A stretch of 64,000 nucleotides of DNA. It comes from Rugamonas rubra. GTDB lineage: Bacteria > Pseudomonadota > Gammaproteobacteria > Burkholderiales > Burkholderiaceae_D. Made by a program: the position numbers and the translations under genes. How positions within the stretch are numbered: the stretch's first letter is position 1; each line of letters opens with the position of its first letter. Of the stretch, positions 55,506 to 64,000 are shown in pieces. The notes below the pieces were generated by a model. The model saw nothing but the letters and a program-made list of their open reading frames with translations, searched no databases and had not been told where the DNA came from. The stretch spans positions 62,001 to 126,000 of the forward strand of contig NZ_FOTW01000016.1 in the NCBI RefSeq assembly GCF_900114705.1. The letters run 5' to 3'.

Positions 55506-58478
55506 ATGGCAGCACTCGCTAAGTTCCAGCAGAAGTTCCAGCAGCTGAGCCTGCGCACCCGCCTGCTGGTCGGCATGGCCGCCCTGGTGGCGCCGGTGCT
55601 GCTGGCGATACTGGCGGTCACCGCCAGCCAGCAATACCTTTCCTCCGCACTACAGGGATTCGTCGAGCGCGACAACCGCATCGTCGAGCTCAGCCTGCGC
55701 GCCAGCGCGGCGCTCTTGCAGGGCGCCGTCGATGGTCCGGCGCGGCTCGCGGCGCTGCGCGACGTGCGCGAAAACATGCGCCTGGCCGCCGCCGTGGCCG
55801 CCGAGCCGCTGCGCAGCGAGGCGCAGGACATCGGCCTGCTCAGCTACCAGGCCGGCGCCTATGCGCAACTGGCCCAGCGCATCGCCGCGCTGAGCGAACA
55901 CGCCACCGAGGCCGGCCTGGCCGGCGAGCGGCGCCTGGGCTGGCTGCGCCACCAGGCCACGCTGCTGGCCCTGCTGGCGCCGCTGGTGGCGCTGGGCATC
56001 GGCCTGATGCTGGCCTTCGCCGTGGTGCGCGGCATCGACCGCACGCTGCGCGAATGCGTCGCCTTCGCCCGCGACGTGGCCGACGGCAAGCTGCCCAAGC
56101 GGCTGCAGGTCAACAGCGCCAGCGAGTTCGAGCAACTGGTCAACACCCTCAACGACCTGGCCGTCGACGCCCGCCACAACGAGGACGTGCGCCACCAGCA
56201 GGCCGCCAGCCTGCTGGTGCTGGAGCGCGTGGTGGCGCTGCGCGGCGCCTGCAACGCGGCGCTGGCCGGCGCCGTCGACGAGATGGCGATGCTGCAGGCC
56301 TTCTGCGAGGCGCTGGTCGAGGCCGGCCACTACCGGCTGGCCTGGATAGGCTACGCCCGCCGCGACGCCGAGCAGCACATCGAGCCGGTGGCGCACGGCG
56401 GCAGCGACCGCGACTATGTCGACCAGCTCAAGCTGAGCTGGGGCGAGGACGTGCGCCGCCGCGCCGCCGCCGGCACCGCCATCGTCCAGCGCCGCATCCT
56501 GGCCACCAGCGACGTCGCCCACGACCCATTGTTCGCCGCCTGGCGCGGCGGCGCGCTGCCGCGCGGGCTGCTGTCCTGCGTCGCCATGCCGCTGTGCTGC
56601 GGCGACGAGGTGATCGGCGCGCTCAACCTGTATGACGGCGCTGTCGGCCGCTTCGACGCCGCCGAGCTGGCGCTGCTGGGCGAGCTGCTGCGCAACCTGG
56701 AGCACGGCATCGCCCGCGTGCGCGAGGCGGCCGAGCGGCAGCGCATCGAGGCCTTGCTCGACCACCGCGTCAGCTTCGACACGCTGACCGGGCTGGCCAA
56801 CCGGGTCACCCTGGAGGGCCGGCTGGCGCAGGCCGCCGAGCAGGCCAGGGCCGGCGGCAAGCAGCTGGCGGCGCTGTTCGTCGACCTGGACCGCTTCCGC
56901 GACGTCAACGACAACTTCGGCCACAAGGTGGGCGACCAGATGCTGGCCGAGGTGGCCCGCCTGCTCGAGTCGCTGGCCGGCGAGGGTGCCACGGTGGCGC
57001 GGCCGGCCAACGACGAGTTCGTCATCCTGCTGCCCGACGTCGAGTCCGGCGCGGCGGCCGGCGCGCTGGCCACCACCATTCTGGCGCGGCTGGGCCAGCC
57101 GCTGCCCGGCGGCCCGCCCAACGTGCGGCCGCTGGCCTCGATCGGCATCAGCCTGTTCCCCGACGACGGCGCCGACCCGACGGCGCTGCTGCGCACCGCC
57201 GACCTGGCCATGCAGGACGCCAAGGGCCTGGGCGGCAACACCTTCCGCTTCTTCGCGCCGGCCATGAACGCCCGCATGGCGGCGCGCTTCTCGATGGAGG
57301 CCGACCTGCGCCAGGCGCTCGAGCGGCAGGAGCTGCTGATGCACTACCAGCCGCAGGTGAGCCTGGCCAACGGCAACATCACCGGCGCCGAGGCGCTGAT
57401 GCGCTGGCGCCATCCGACCCGCGGCATGGTGGCGCCGACCGAGTTCATCCGCCTGGCCGAGGAAACCGGCCTGGTGCTGCCGCTGGGCGCCTGGGCCATC
57501 GACAAGGTCTGCGCCCAGCTGCGCGCCTGGCGCGAGCAGGGCCTGGCGGTGCCGCCGGTGGCGGTCAACCTGTCGGCCCGGCAGTTCCACCAGAAGGACC
57601 TGCTGCAGGTGGTGCGCGCCGCGCTCAGCGGCAACGGCCTGGCGCCCGGCGCGCTCAAGCTGGAGGTGACCGAGAGCGCGGTGATGCACGACGTCGAGGC
57701 GGCCGTCGCCATCCTGGCCGAGCTCAAGCTGCTCGGCGTCGGCATCTCGCTCGACGACTTCGGCACCGGCTACTCCTCGCTGAGCTATTTGAAGCGCTTC
57801 CCCATCGACCAGCTGAAGATCGACCGCTCCTTCGTGCGCGACGTCACCACCGTGCCCGACGACGCCGCCATCTGCAACGCCGTTATCGGCCTGGCGCACA
57901 ATATGCACATCAACGTCATCGCCGAGGGCGTCGAGACCGAGGGGCAGATGAACTACCTGCGGCGGCAACACTGCGACGAGATGCAGGGCTTCCTGTTCAG
58001 CAAGGCCGTGGCGCCGGCCGCCTTCGCCGAGATGCTGGCCGCGCACAAGAAGCTGGCGTTGCCGAGCGACAGCGCCGAGCGCACCATGTTGATCCTCGAC
58101 GACGAGGTCAACATCGTCAAGGCGCTGTCGCGCACCCTGCGGCCGGACGGCTACCGCATCCTCACCGCCAACAACGCCGCCGACGCGCTGGCCCTGCTGG
58201 CGCTGCACCGGGTGCAGGTGGTGCTGTCCGACCAGCGCATGCCGGAGATGAGCGGCACCGAGTTCCTCAGCCGGGTCAAGGCGCTGTACCCGGAGACCAT
58301 CCGCATCATCCTGTCCGGCTACACGGACTTGGAGTCGGTGATCGACGCCATCAACCGTGGCGCCGTCTACCGCTTCTTCACCAAGCCGTGGAACGACGAG
58401 CTGCTGCGCAACTGCATCGGCGAGGCCTTCCAGCAGCACCGCCTGATGTACCAGCATGAGGTGGCCGAACAGACCTGA
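55506..58478 (+). CDS. Membrane GAF-GGDEF-EAL-REC cyclic-di-GMP signalling protein
   Basis: A 990-residue protein: helix 20-42, periplasmic segment, helix about 153-175, HAMP to about 225, GAF-like 245-405, GGDEF 420-585, EAL 600-850, receiver 860-985. The GGDEF loop is ANDEF (RPANDEFVIL, 501-505), so cyclase activity is doubtful. The EAL side looks intact: EALMRW at 629, KLEVTES, DDFGTGYSS and AEGVE, predicting phosphodiesterase. The C-terminal receiver (LILDDEVNIVKALSRTL, LSDQRMPEMSG) resembles RpfG-type regulators, with phospho-acceptor Asp909. The start is uncertain: the ribosome site AGGAG serves an out-of-frame ATG at 55490, 16 bases upstream. Confidence 0.87.
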   Translation: MAALAKFQQKFQQLSLRTRLLVGMAALVAPVLLAILAVTASQQYLSSALQGFVERDNRIVELSLRASAALLQGAVDGPARLAALRDVRENMRLAAAVAAEPLRSEAQDIGLLSYQAGAYAQLAQRIAALSEHATEAGLAGERRLGWLRHQATLLALLAPLVALGIGLMLAFAVVRGIDRTLRECVAFARDVADGKLPKRLQVNSASEFEQLVNTLNDLAVDARHNEDVRHQQAASLLVLERVVALRGACNAALAGAVDEMAMLQAFCEALVEAGHYRLAWIGYARRDAEQHIEPVAHGGSDRDYVDQLKLSWGEDVRRRAAAGTAIVQRRILATSDVAHDPLFAAWRGGALPRGLLSCVAMPLCCGDEVIGALNLYDGAVGRFDAAELALLGELLRNLEHGIARVREAAERQRIEALLDHRVSFDTLTGLANRVTLEGRLAQAAEQARAGGKQLAALFVDLDRFRDVNDNFGHKVGDQMLAEVARLLESLAGEGATVARPANDEFVILLPDVESGAAAGALATTILARLGQPLPGGPPNVRPLASIGISLFPDDGADPTALLRTADLAMQDAKGLGGNTFRFFAPAMNARMAARFSMEADLRQALERQELLMHYQPQVSLANGNITGAEALMRWRHPTRGMVAPTEFIRLAEETGLVLPLGAWAIDKVCAQLRAWREQGLAVPPVAVNLSARQFHQKDLLQVVRAALSGNGLAPGALKLEVTESAVMHDVEAAVAILAELKLLGVGISLDDFGTGYSSLSYLKRFPIDQLKIDRSFVRDVTTVPDDAAICNAVIGLAHNMHINVIAEGVETEGQMNYLRRQHCDEMQGFLFSKAVAPAAFAEMLAAHKKLALPSDSAERTMLILDDEVNIVKALSRTLRPDGYRILTANNAADALALLALHRVQVVLSDQRMPEMSGTEFLSRVKALYPETIRIILSGYTDLESVIDAINRGAVYRFFTKPWNDELLRNCIGEAFQQHRLMYQHEVAEQT

Positions 58479-58527
58479 TGCGTTTTTTTTGATCGACTGC
58501 GGGGGCAGTGGCGCAACCCGCAACCCA

Positions 58528-58557
58528 GGGGTCTGACCCCGTACGGGGTCAGACCCC
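58528..58557. repeat. GGGTCAGACCC-family palindrome, 30-base C-rich variant
   Basis: A perfect palindrome with half GGGGTCTGACCCCGT, identical to 14659-14688. It lies between two convergent genes, just beyond the terminator of the MFS gene. Confidence 0.9.
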
Positions 58558-58580
58558 GTGGGGTATCGGGGTGTGGGGTC

Positions 58581-58609
58581 AAAAAAAAGCCGCCATCGCT
58601 GGCGGCTTT
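58581..58609 (-). terminator. Rho-independent terminator of the MFS gene
   Basis: On the minus strand a ten-base perfect stem (AAAGCCGCCA/TGGCGGCTTT, loop of four) runs into a T-run formed by the plus-strand AAAAAAAA at 58581-58588. It is placed 21 bases past the MFS stop. On the plus strand there is only a short TTT tail. Confidence 0.8.
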
Positions 58610-58629
58610 CGTCTTGCTGCGCAGGTGGA

Positions 58630-60333
58630 TCAGTCGGCCGCGTAGATGTCGTTGTCGCGCGTCTCGCTGACGAACAGGGTGCCGATCACCACGGTCGCCA
58701 GGGCGATCACGATCGGATACCACAGGCCGTAGTAGATGTCGCCCTTGAAGGCGACCAGCGCGAAGGCGGTGGTCGGCAGCAGGCCGCCGAACCAGCCGTT
58801 ACCGATATGGTAAGGCAGCGACATCGAGGTGTAGCGGATGCGGGTCGGGAACATTTCGACCAGCATGGCGGCGATCGGGCCGTACACCATGGTCACGTAC
58901 AGCACCAGCACGAACAGCAGCAAGACCATCATCGGCTTGTTGATCTGCTCGGGATCGGCCTTGGCCGGATAGCCGGCCGCCTTGATGGCGGTGCCGGCCT
59001 CCTTCTTGAACTCGGCCTCCTTCTTCTTGCTGTCGGCGTCGAAGTTCAGGCCGTCGGCGGTCATGACGGCGTTGAACGAGGTCAGTTCCTTGTCGCCCAC
59101 CTTGATGACGGCCATGCTGCCGGCCGGCGCGTCGATCTTGGTGTAGGCGACCGAGCCGGCGGCCAGGATCTGGGTGGCGATGTCGCAGGACGAGGGGAAC
59201 TTCTTGGTGCCGGTCAGGTTGAACTGGAAGTGGCAGGAGGCCGGGTCGGCCACCACCACCACCGGCGAGTTCTTCAAGGCCGTTTCCAGCGCCGGATTGC
59301 CGAAGTGGGTCAGGCCGGCGAACAGCGGGAAGTAGGTCAGCGCGGCGATCAGGCAACCGCCGAGGATGATGTACTTGCGGCCGATGCGGTCCGACAGGGT
59401 GCCGAAGAAGATGAAGAACGGCGTCGCCAGCAGCAGCGCGATGGCGATCAGGATGTTGGCGGTGGCGATGTCGATCTTCAGCGTTTGCAGCATGAAGAAC
59501 AGGGCGTAGAATTGGCCGGTGTACCAGACGACGGCCTGGCCCATGGTCAGGCCGACCAGCGCCAGGATGACGATCTTCAAGTTCTTCCACTGGGCGAAGG
59601 CCTCGCTGAGCGGCGCCTTCGAGGTCTTGCCCTCGGCCTTCATCTTGGCGAAGGCGGGCGACTCGTTCATCGACAGGCGGATCCACACCGACACGCCGAG
59701 CAGCAGCACGGAGACCAGGAAGGGCACGCGCCAGCCCCAGGCGTTGAAGCCTTCCTCGCCGATCGCCAGGCGGGTGCCCAGGATCACCATCAGCGACAGG
59801 AAGAAGCCCAGCGTGGCGGTGGTCTGGATCCAGGCGGTGAAGGCGCCGCGCTTGCCCTCGGGGGCGTGCTCGGCGACGTAGGTGGCCGCGCCGCCGTATT
59901 CGCCGCCCAGCGCCAGGCCCTGCAGGATGCGCAGGGTGACCAGGATGATGGGGGCGGCGATGCCGATCGCGGCGTAGCCGGGCAGCAGGCCGACGATGAA
60001 GGTCGAGGCGCCCATGATCAGGATGGTGACCAGGAAGGTGTATTTACGCCCGATCATGTCGCCCAGGCGGCCGAACACCAGCGCGCCGAAGGGACGCACG
60101 ATGAAACCGGCGGCAAATGCCAGCAGGGCGAAAATGAAGGTGGTGGTGGGGTCGCCGATGAAAAATTGCTTGGCGATGATGGATGCGAGCGAGCCGTACA
60201 GGTAAAAATCGTACCACTCGAACACCGTCCCCAGCGAGGATGCAAAGATGACCTTGCGTTCCTCGGGCGTGATCGGGTTGGACTTTTGGCCCATCTTGCG
60301 CACATCCGCAGAACTGCCGGTTGTAACTGCCAT
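58630..60333 (-). CDS. MFS metabolite:H+ symporter (MHS/ShiA-like) with large extra loop
   Basis: A 567-residue transporter of the metabolite:H+ symporter type: SSLGTVFEWYDFYLYGSLAS in helix 1, RPFGALVFGRLGDMIGRKYT as the MFS loop signature, RILQGLALGGEYGGAATYVA and SDRIGRKYIILGG. Relatives carry organic acids, shikimate or proline betaine. Between helix 9 and helix 10 about 125 residues (341-466) are inserted, predicted periplasmic, with Cys367 and Cys383; ordinary members have a short loop here. The ribosome site is AAGGAGAC. It diverges from the thiolase gene, and a terminator follows. Confidence 0.88.
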   Translation of the reverse strand: MAVTTGSSADVRKMGQKSNPITPEERKVIFASSLGTVFEWYDFYLYGSLASIIAKQFFIGDPTTTFIFALLAFAAGFIVRPFGALVFGRLGDMIGRKYTFLVTILIMGASTFIVGLLPGYAAIGIAAPIILVTLRILQGLALGGEYGGAATYVAEHAPEGKRGAFTAWIQTTATLGFFLSLMVILGTRLAIGEEGFNAWGWRVPFLVSVLLLGVSVWIRLSMNESPAFAKMKAEGKTSKAPLSEAFAQWKNLKIVILALVGLTMGQAVVWYTGQFYALFFMLQTLKIDIATANILIAIALLLATPFFIFFGTLSDRIGRKYIILGGCLIAALTYFPLFAGLTHFGNPALETALKNSPVVVVADPASCHFQFNLTGTKKFPSSCDIATQILAAGSVAYTKIDAPAGSMAVIKVGDKELTSFNAVMTADGLNFDADSKKKEAEFKKEAGTAIKAAGYPAKADPEQINKPMMVLLLFVLVLYVTMVYGPIAAMLVEMFPTRIRYTSMSLPYHIGNGWFGGLLPTTAFALVAFKGDIYYGLWYPIVIALATVVIGTLFVSETRDNDIYAAD

Positions 60334-60422
60334 GATTTGTCTCCTTATATTATTTATTGAGCAACGTCGGCGGATTCGGGTGTTCTCCCCGTTTTTATCA
60401 GCTTGACTGAGTGTGGGCGCTT

Positions 60423-60466
60423 AAGCTTACGCCAAGCTTGCTCCAAACTTACGCAAAGCTTACAGA
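60423..60466. promoter_or_regulatory. Four 11-base direct repeats (AAGCTT) between MFS and thiolase genes
   Basis: Within the 318-base divergent gap 60334-60651, AAGCTTACGCC, AAGCTTGCTCC, AAACTTACGCA and AAGCTTACAGA start at 60423, 60434, 60445 and 60456, exactly 11 bases apart. One repeat per helical turn suggests cooperative binding of a regulator on one DNA face. No other gene or hairpin is seen in the gap. The AGGAGA before 60652 is the thiolase ribosome site. Confidence 0.65.
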
Positions 60467-60651
60467 ATATTAAGGTGGATCGGGGTGAAAGCTGCTATAA
60501 AAAGTTCTCTGAAAATTTGCGAACGACCGTACTAAAATATGCTATTCTCGTCCTTATCAGTGCACACAATACCGCGCCGCGGCGTGCGGGGCGACCCGCG
60601 CGTCCGGCTTGCGGATGACAAAACAAAACACTTTTCCTCCAGGAGACTCAC

Positions 60652-61830
<1,179 letters not shown>

Positions 61831-61855
61831 ACGGCCTCGGCCGCGACACGGCTTC

Positions 61856-61881
61856 AGGGTCAGACCCTAGGGTCTGACCCT
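61856..61881. repeat. GGGTCAGACCC-family palindrome
   Basis: The same 26-base palindrome as at 2219-2244, followed by an extra partial arm (CTCTGACCCT, 61886-61895). It lies between the thiolase and acyl-CoA dehydrogenase genes, which are in the same direction. Confidence 0.9.
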
Positions 61882-61977
61882 ATGCTCTGACCCTCGCTGC
61901 GCGCCGCCGGGTTTGCCAGCTCGCCATCTCATGCCATCTCACGCCATCAGCACATTCCACCTCCTCAAGGCACCCGA

Positions 61978-63894
61978 ATGCAATCGACCCTGCTGTCGCG
62001 CCGCGACATCGAATTCATGCTCTACGAATGGCTGGACGCGGAGGCGCTGAACCGCCGCCCGCGCTTCCAGGACCACAACCGCGAAACCTTCGACGCCGCC
62101 ATCGACACGGCCGAACAGATCGCCACCGACCTATTCGCCCCCCACAATAAAAAGAGCGACCAGCAGGAGCCGCACGCCGTGCCGGACGGCAACTGCCTGC
62201 GCGTGCAAATCGTTCCCGAGGTCAAAACCGCGCTGGACGCCTTCTGCGCCGCCGGCTTGATGGCCGCCGGCCAGGACTTCGAGCGCGACGGCATGCAACT
62301 GCCGACGGTGGTGGAAAAGGTGCTGTCGGCCTACTTCACCAGCGCCAACGTCAGCACCGCCGCCTACATCTTCCTCACCGTCAGCAGCGCCAACACCCTG
62401 CTCAAGTGCGGCACGCCGGAACAGGTGCGGCGCTTTGTCGAGCCCATGTTCGCCGGCAAGTTCTTCGGCACCATGTGCTTGTCCGAGCCGCAGGCCGGCT
62501 CCAGCCTGTCCGACATCAGCACCCGCGCCGAACCGGACCCGGCCGCCGGCGTCGACGGCGAGCGCCAGTACCGCCTGCGCGGCAACAAGATGTGGATCTC
62601 GGCCGGCGAGCACGAACTGGCCGGCAACATCGTCCACCTGGTGCTGGCCAAGATCCCCGGCCCGGACGGCAAGCCGATTGCCGGCGTCAAGGGCATCTCG
62701 CTGTTCCTCGTGCCCAAGTTCCTGGTCAACGCCGACGGCAGCCTGGGCGAACGCAACGACGTCGTGCTGGCCGGCCTGAACCACAAGATGGGCAATCGCG
62801 GCACCAGCAACTGCCTGCTCAACTTCGGCGAGGGCAAGTTCCAGCCGGAAGGCAAGGGCGGCGCCATCGGCTACCTGGTCGGCACCGCCCACCAAGGCCT
62901 GGCCAACATGTTCCACATGATGAACGAGGCGCGCATCGCCGTCGGCCTGGGCGCCGCCGTGCTCGGCTACACCGGCTACCTGCACGCGCTCGACTATGCC
63001 CGCAACCGGCCGCAGGGCCGCCATCCGGCGCAGAAGGACCCGGCCCAGCCGCAGCTGCCCATCATCGAGCACACCGACGTGCGACGCATGTTGTTGGCGC
63101 AGAAGGCCTACGTTGAAGGCGGCCTCGGCCTGGTGCTGTACAGCGCCCGCCTGGTCGACGAGCAACGCAGCGCCGAGACGCCGGAGGCGCGCGAGCACGC
63201 CGGCCGCCTGCTCGACTTCCTCACCCCGATCACCAAGTCCTGGCCCTCGCAATGGTGCGTCGAGGCCAACAGCCTGGCGATCCAGGTACACGGCGGCTAC
63301 GGCTACACCCGCGAATACAATGTTGAACAGTTCTACCGCGACAACCGCTTGAACGCCATCCACGAAGGCACCCACGGCATCCACGGCTTGGACTTGCTGG
63401 GCCGCAAGGTGTCGATGCAGGACGGCGCGCTGTTCAAGGCCTTCGCCGGCGAGCTGCGCAAGACCGTGCGCAAGGTGCGCGGCAGCGTCGGCGTGCCGGC
63501 CCACGCCGGCGCCGGCCTGCCGGCCGAGCTGGCCGCCGAGCTCGCCAGCGAACTGCTGGCCCACGCCGCCGCGCTGGAGTCCAGCTGGCAACGGGTGGAA
63601 CAAGTCACGCTGGCCCTGTATGCTGCCGGGGACATGAACAAGACGCTGGCCAACGCCAGCGCCTACCTGGAAGCGGTCGGCCACGTGGTGGTGGCCTGGA
63701 TCTGGCTGCAGCAGGCGCTGCTGGCCGCCAGCCAATTGCCCGAGGCCAAGGCCGCCGACACCGACTTCTACCGGGGCAAGTTGCAGGCCTGCCGCTTCTT
63801 CTTCCGCTGGGAACTGCCCAAGGTCGAACAGCAGCTGGCCTTGCTCGAAAGCATAGACACCACCACGCTCGATATGCAAAACGCGTGGTTTTAA
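61978..63894 (+). CDS. Acyl-CoA dehydrogenase (large, C-terminally extended type)
   Basis: A 638-residue FAD enzyme catalysing the first step of beta-oxidation. FAD and substrate motifs seen are FFGTMCLSEPQAGSSLSDIS, NKMWISAGEHELAGNIVHLV, GNRGTSNCLLNF and QVHGGYGYTREYNVEQFYRD. The catalytic glutamate lies in AIHEGTHGIHGLDLLGRK. About 160 extra C-terminal residues (helical, Ala-rich, ending MQNAWF) mark the AidB/ACAD-C type of about 600 residues. It lies 147 bases after the thiolase. The ribosome site AAGG is weak. Confidence 0.92.
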   Translation: MQSTLLSRRDIEFMLYEWLDAEALNRRPRFQDHNRETFDAAIDTAEQIATDLFAPHNKKSDQQEPHAVPDGNCLRVQIVPEVKTALDAFCAAGLMAAGQDFERDGMQLPTVVEKVLSAYFTSANVSTAAYIFLTVSSANTLLKCGTPEQVRRFVEPMFAGKFFGTMCLSEPQAGSSLSDISTRAEPDPAAGVDGERQYRLRGNKMWISAGEHELAGNIVHLVLAKIPGPDGKPIAGVKGISLFLVPKFLVNADGSLGERNDVVLAGLNHKMGNRGTSNCLLNFGEGKFQPEGKGGAIGYLVGTAHQGLANMFHMMNEARIAVGLGAAVLGYTGYLHALDYARNRPQGRHPAQKDPAQPQLPIIEHTDVRRMLLAQKAYVEGGLGLVLYSARLVDEQRSAETPEAREHAGRLLDFLTPITKSWPSQWCVEANSLAIQVHGGYGYTREYNVEQFYRDNRLNAIHEGTHGIHGLDLLGRKVSMQDGALFKAFAGELRKTVRKVRGSVGVPAHAGAGLPAELAAELASELLAHAAALESSWQRVEQVTLALYAAGDMNKTLANASAYLEAVGHVVVAWIWLQQALLAASQLPEAKAADTDFYRGKLQACRFFFRWELPKVEQQLALLESIDTTTLDMQNAWF

Positions 63895-63914
63895 CGAATC
63901 GATACGAAAAACAT

Positions 63915-64000
63915 ATGATCAAACACATCGTCCTCTGGAAACTCAAGGAACACGCCGAAGGCGCCGACCGCGCCAGCAACGCCGCCAAGATGAAAACCAT
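63915..64000 (+). CDS. Dabb-family (stress-responsive A/B barrel) protein, 3'-truncated by window edge
   Basis: The first 28 residues, MIKHIVLWKLKEHAEGADRA then SNAAKMKT, match the start of small dimeric alpha/beta-barrel Dabb proteins (about 100 residues). It begins 20 bases after the acyl-CoA dehydrogenase stop and is probably in the same operon. The function of such partners is mostly unknown. Confidence 0.75.
   Translation, partial: MIKHIVLWKLKEHAEGADRASNAAKMKT

Noticed and set aside
55650-58523. A 957-codon antisense frame over the GGDEF-EAL-REC gene
   Set aside because: Gln/His/Ala-rich without any motif; the plus-strand domains are unambiguous.

Overview
The window is a GC-rich chromosomal segment from a proteobacterium. 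The gene set (PuuD-type urate hydroxylase, XdhABC order, UraD, TonB receptor plus beta-propeller phytase, many diguanylate-signalling proteins) and the GGGTCAGACCC-type palindromes fit an environmental betaproteobacterium of the Oxalobacteraceae (Massilia, Duganella or Janthinobacterium relatives). That placement is inferred from gene content, not from a marker gene. No rRNA, tRNA or CRISPR array was seen. Both window edges cut genes: gcl at the left and a Dabb-family gene at the right.

Region 1 (1-6.5 kb) is a glyoxylate-to-pyruvate operon: glyoxylate carboligase, hydroxypyruvate isomerase, tartronate semialdehyde reductase, glycerate 2-kinase and pyruvate kinase, followed by an SMR efflux gene. 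Region 2 (6.9-29.2 kb) holds a secreted depolymerase-type esterase and then a large purine-salvage and degradation locus. Leftward genes are guanine deaminase, xdhC, xdhB, xdhA, a uraD-allC fusion and a LysR regulator. Rightward genes are the urate hydroxylase puuD, a histidine/aromatic ammonia-lyase homologue, an NCS2 purine permease and a Tsx-like nucleoside porin. A second NCS2 permease lies further on. Together, regions 1 and 2 can take guanine through xanthine, urate, OHCU and allantoate towards glyoxylate and then pyruvate. HIU hydrolase, allantoinase and the ureidoglycolate step are not in the window. Between these lie a DUF4386 gene, a truncated AraC gene, a small phosphate-binding-like protein, a porin, an Lrp regulator and an ACT-domain protein.

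Region 3 (29.4-34.0 kb) is a phytase and TonB-receptor pair. Region 4 (34.5-36.6 kb) couples a membrane GGDEF protein with a degenerate active site to an AraC regulator. Region 5 (36.6-42.6 kb) is accessory DNA, visibly less GC-rich in parts. It is bracketed on its left part by a duplicated AraC 3' end and holds a truncated fosA-like gene, two transposase remnants, a flavoprotein, a secreted hydrolase, a CNNM/CorC-type membrane protein and a solute-binding protein.

Region 6 (42.7-49.7 kb) has a Tat-type FAD oxidoreductase. It is followed by what looks like a complete Rsb-style partner-switching module: STAS antagonist, metallo-beta-lactamase-fold hydrolase, CHASE2-PP2C phosphatase and HATPase kinase, wrapped around an OmpA/FecR pair. 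Region 7 (49.7-53.1 kb) contains an AT-richer M6-type metalloprotease, a scar made of DoxX and LysR gene ends, a heme-binding beta-barrel protein and a GNAT acetyltransferase. Region 8 (53.2-64 kb) is fatty-acid oxidation: a bifunctional enoyl-CoA hydratase/3-hydroxyacyl-CoA dehydrogenase, thiolase and acyl-CoA dehydrogenase. It is interrupted by a GAF-GGDEF-EAL-REC signalling protein and an MFS transporter with a large extra loop.

Two families of palindromic intergenic repeats are scattered through the window. One occurs as three perfect 46-bp tandem copies between puuD and the lyase gene.
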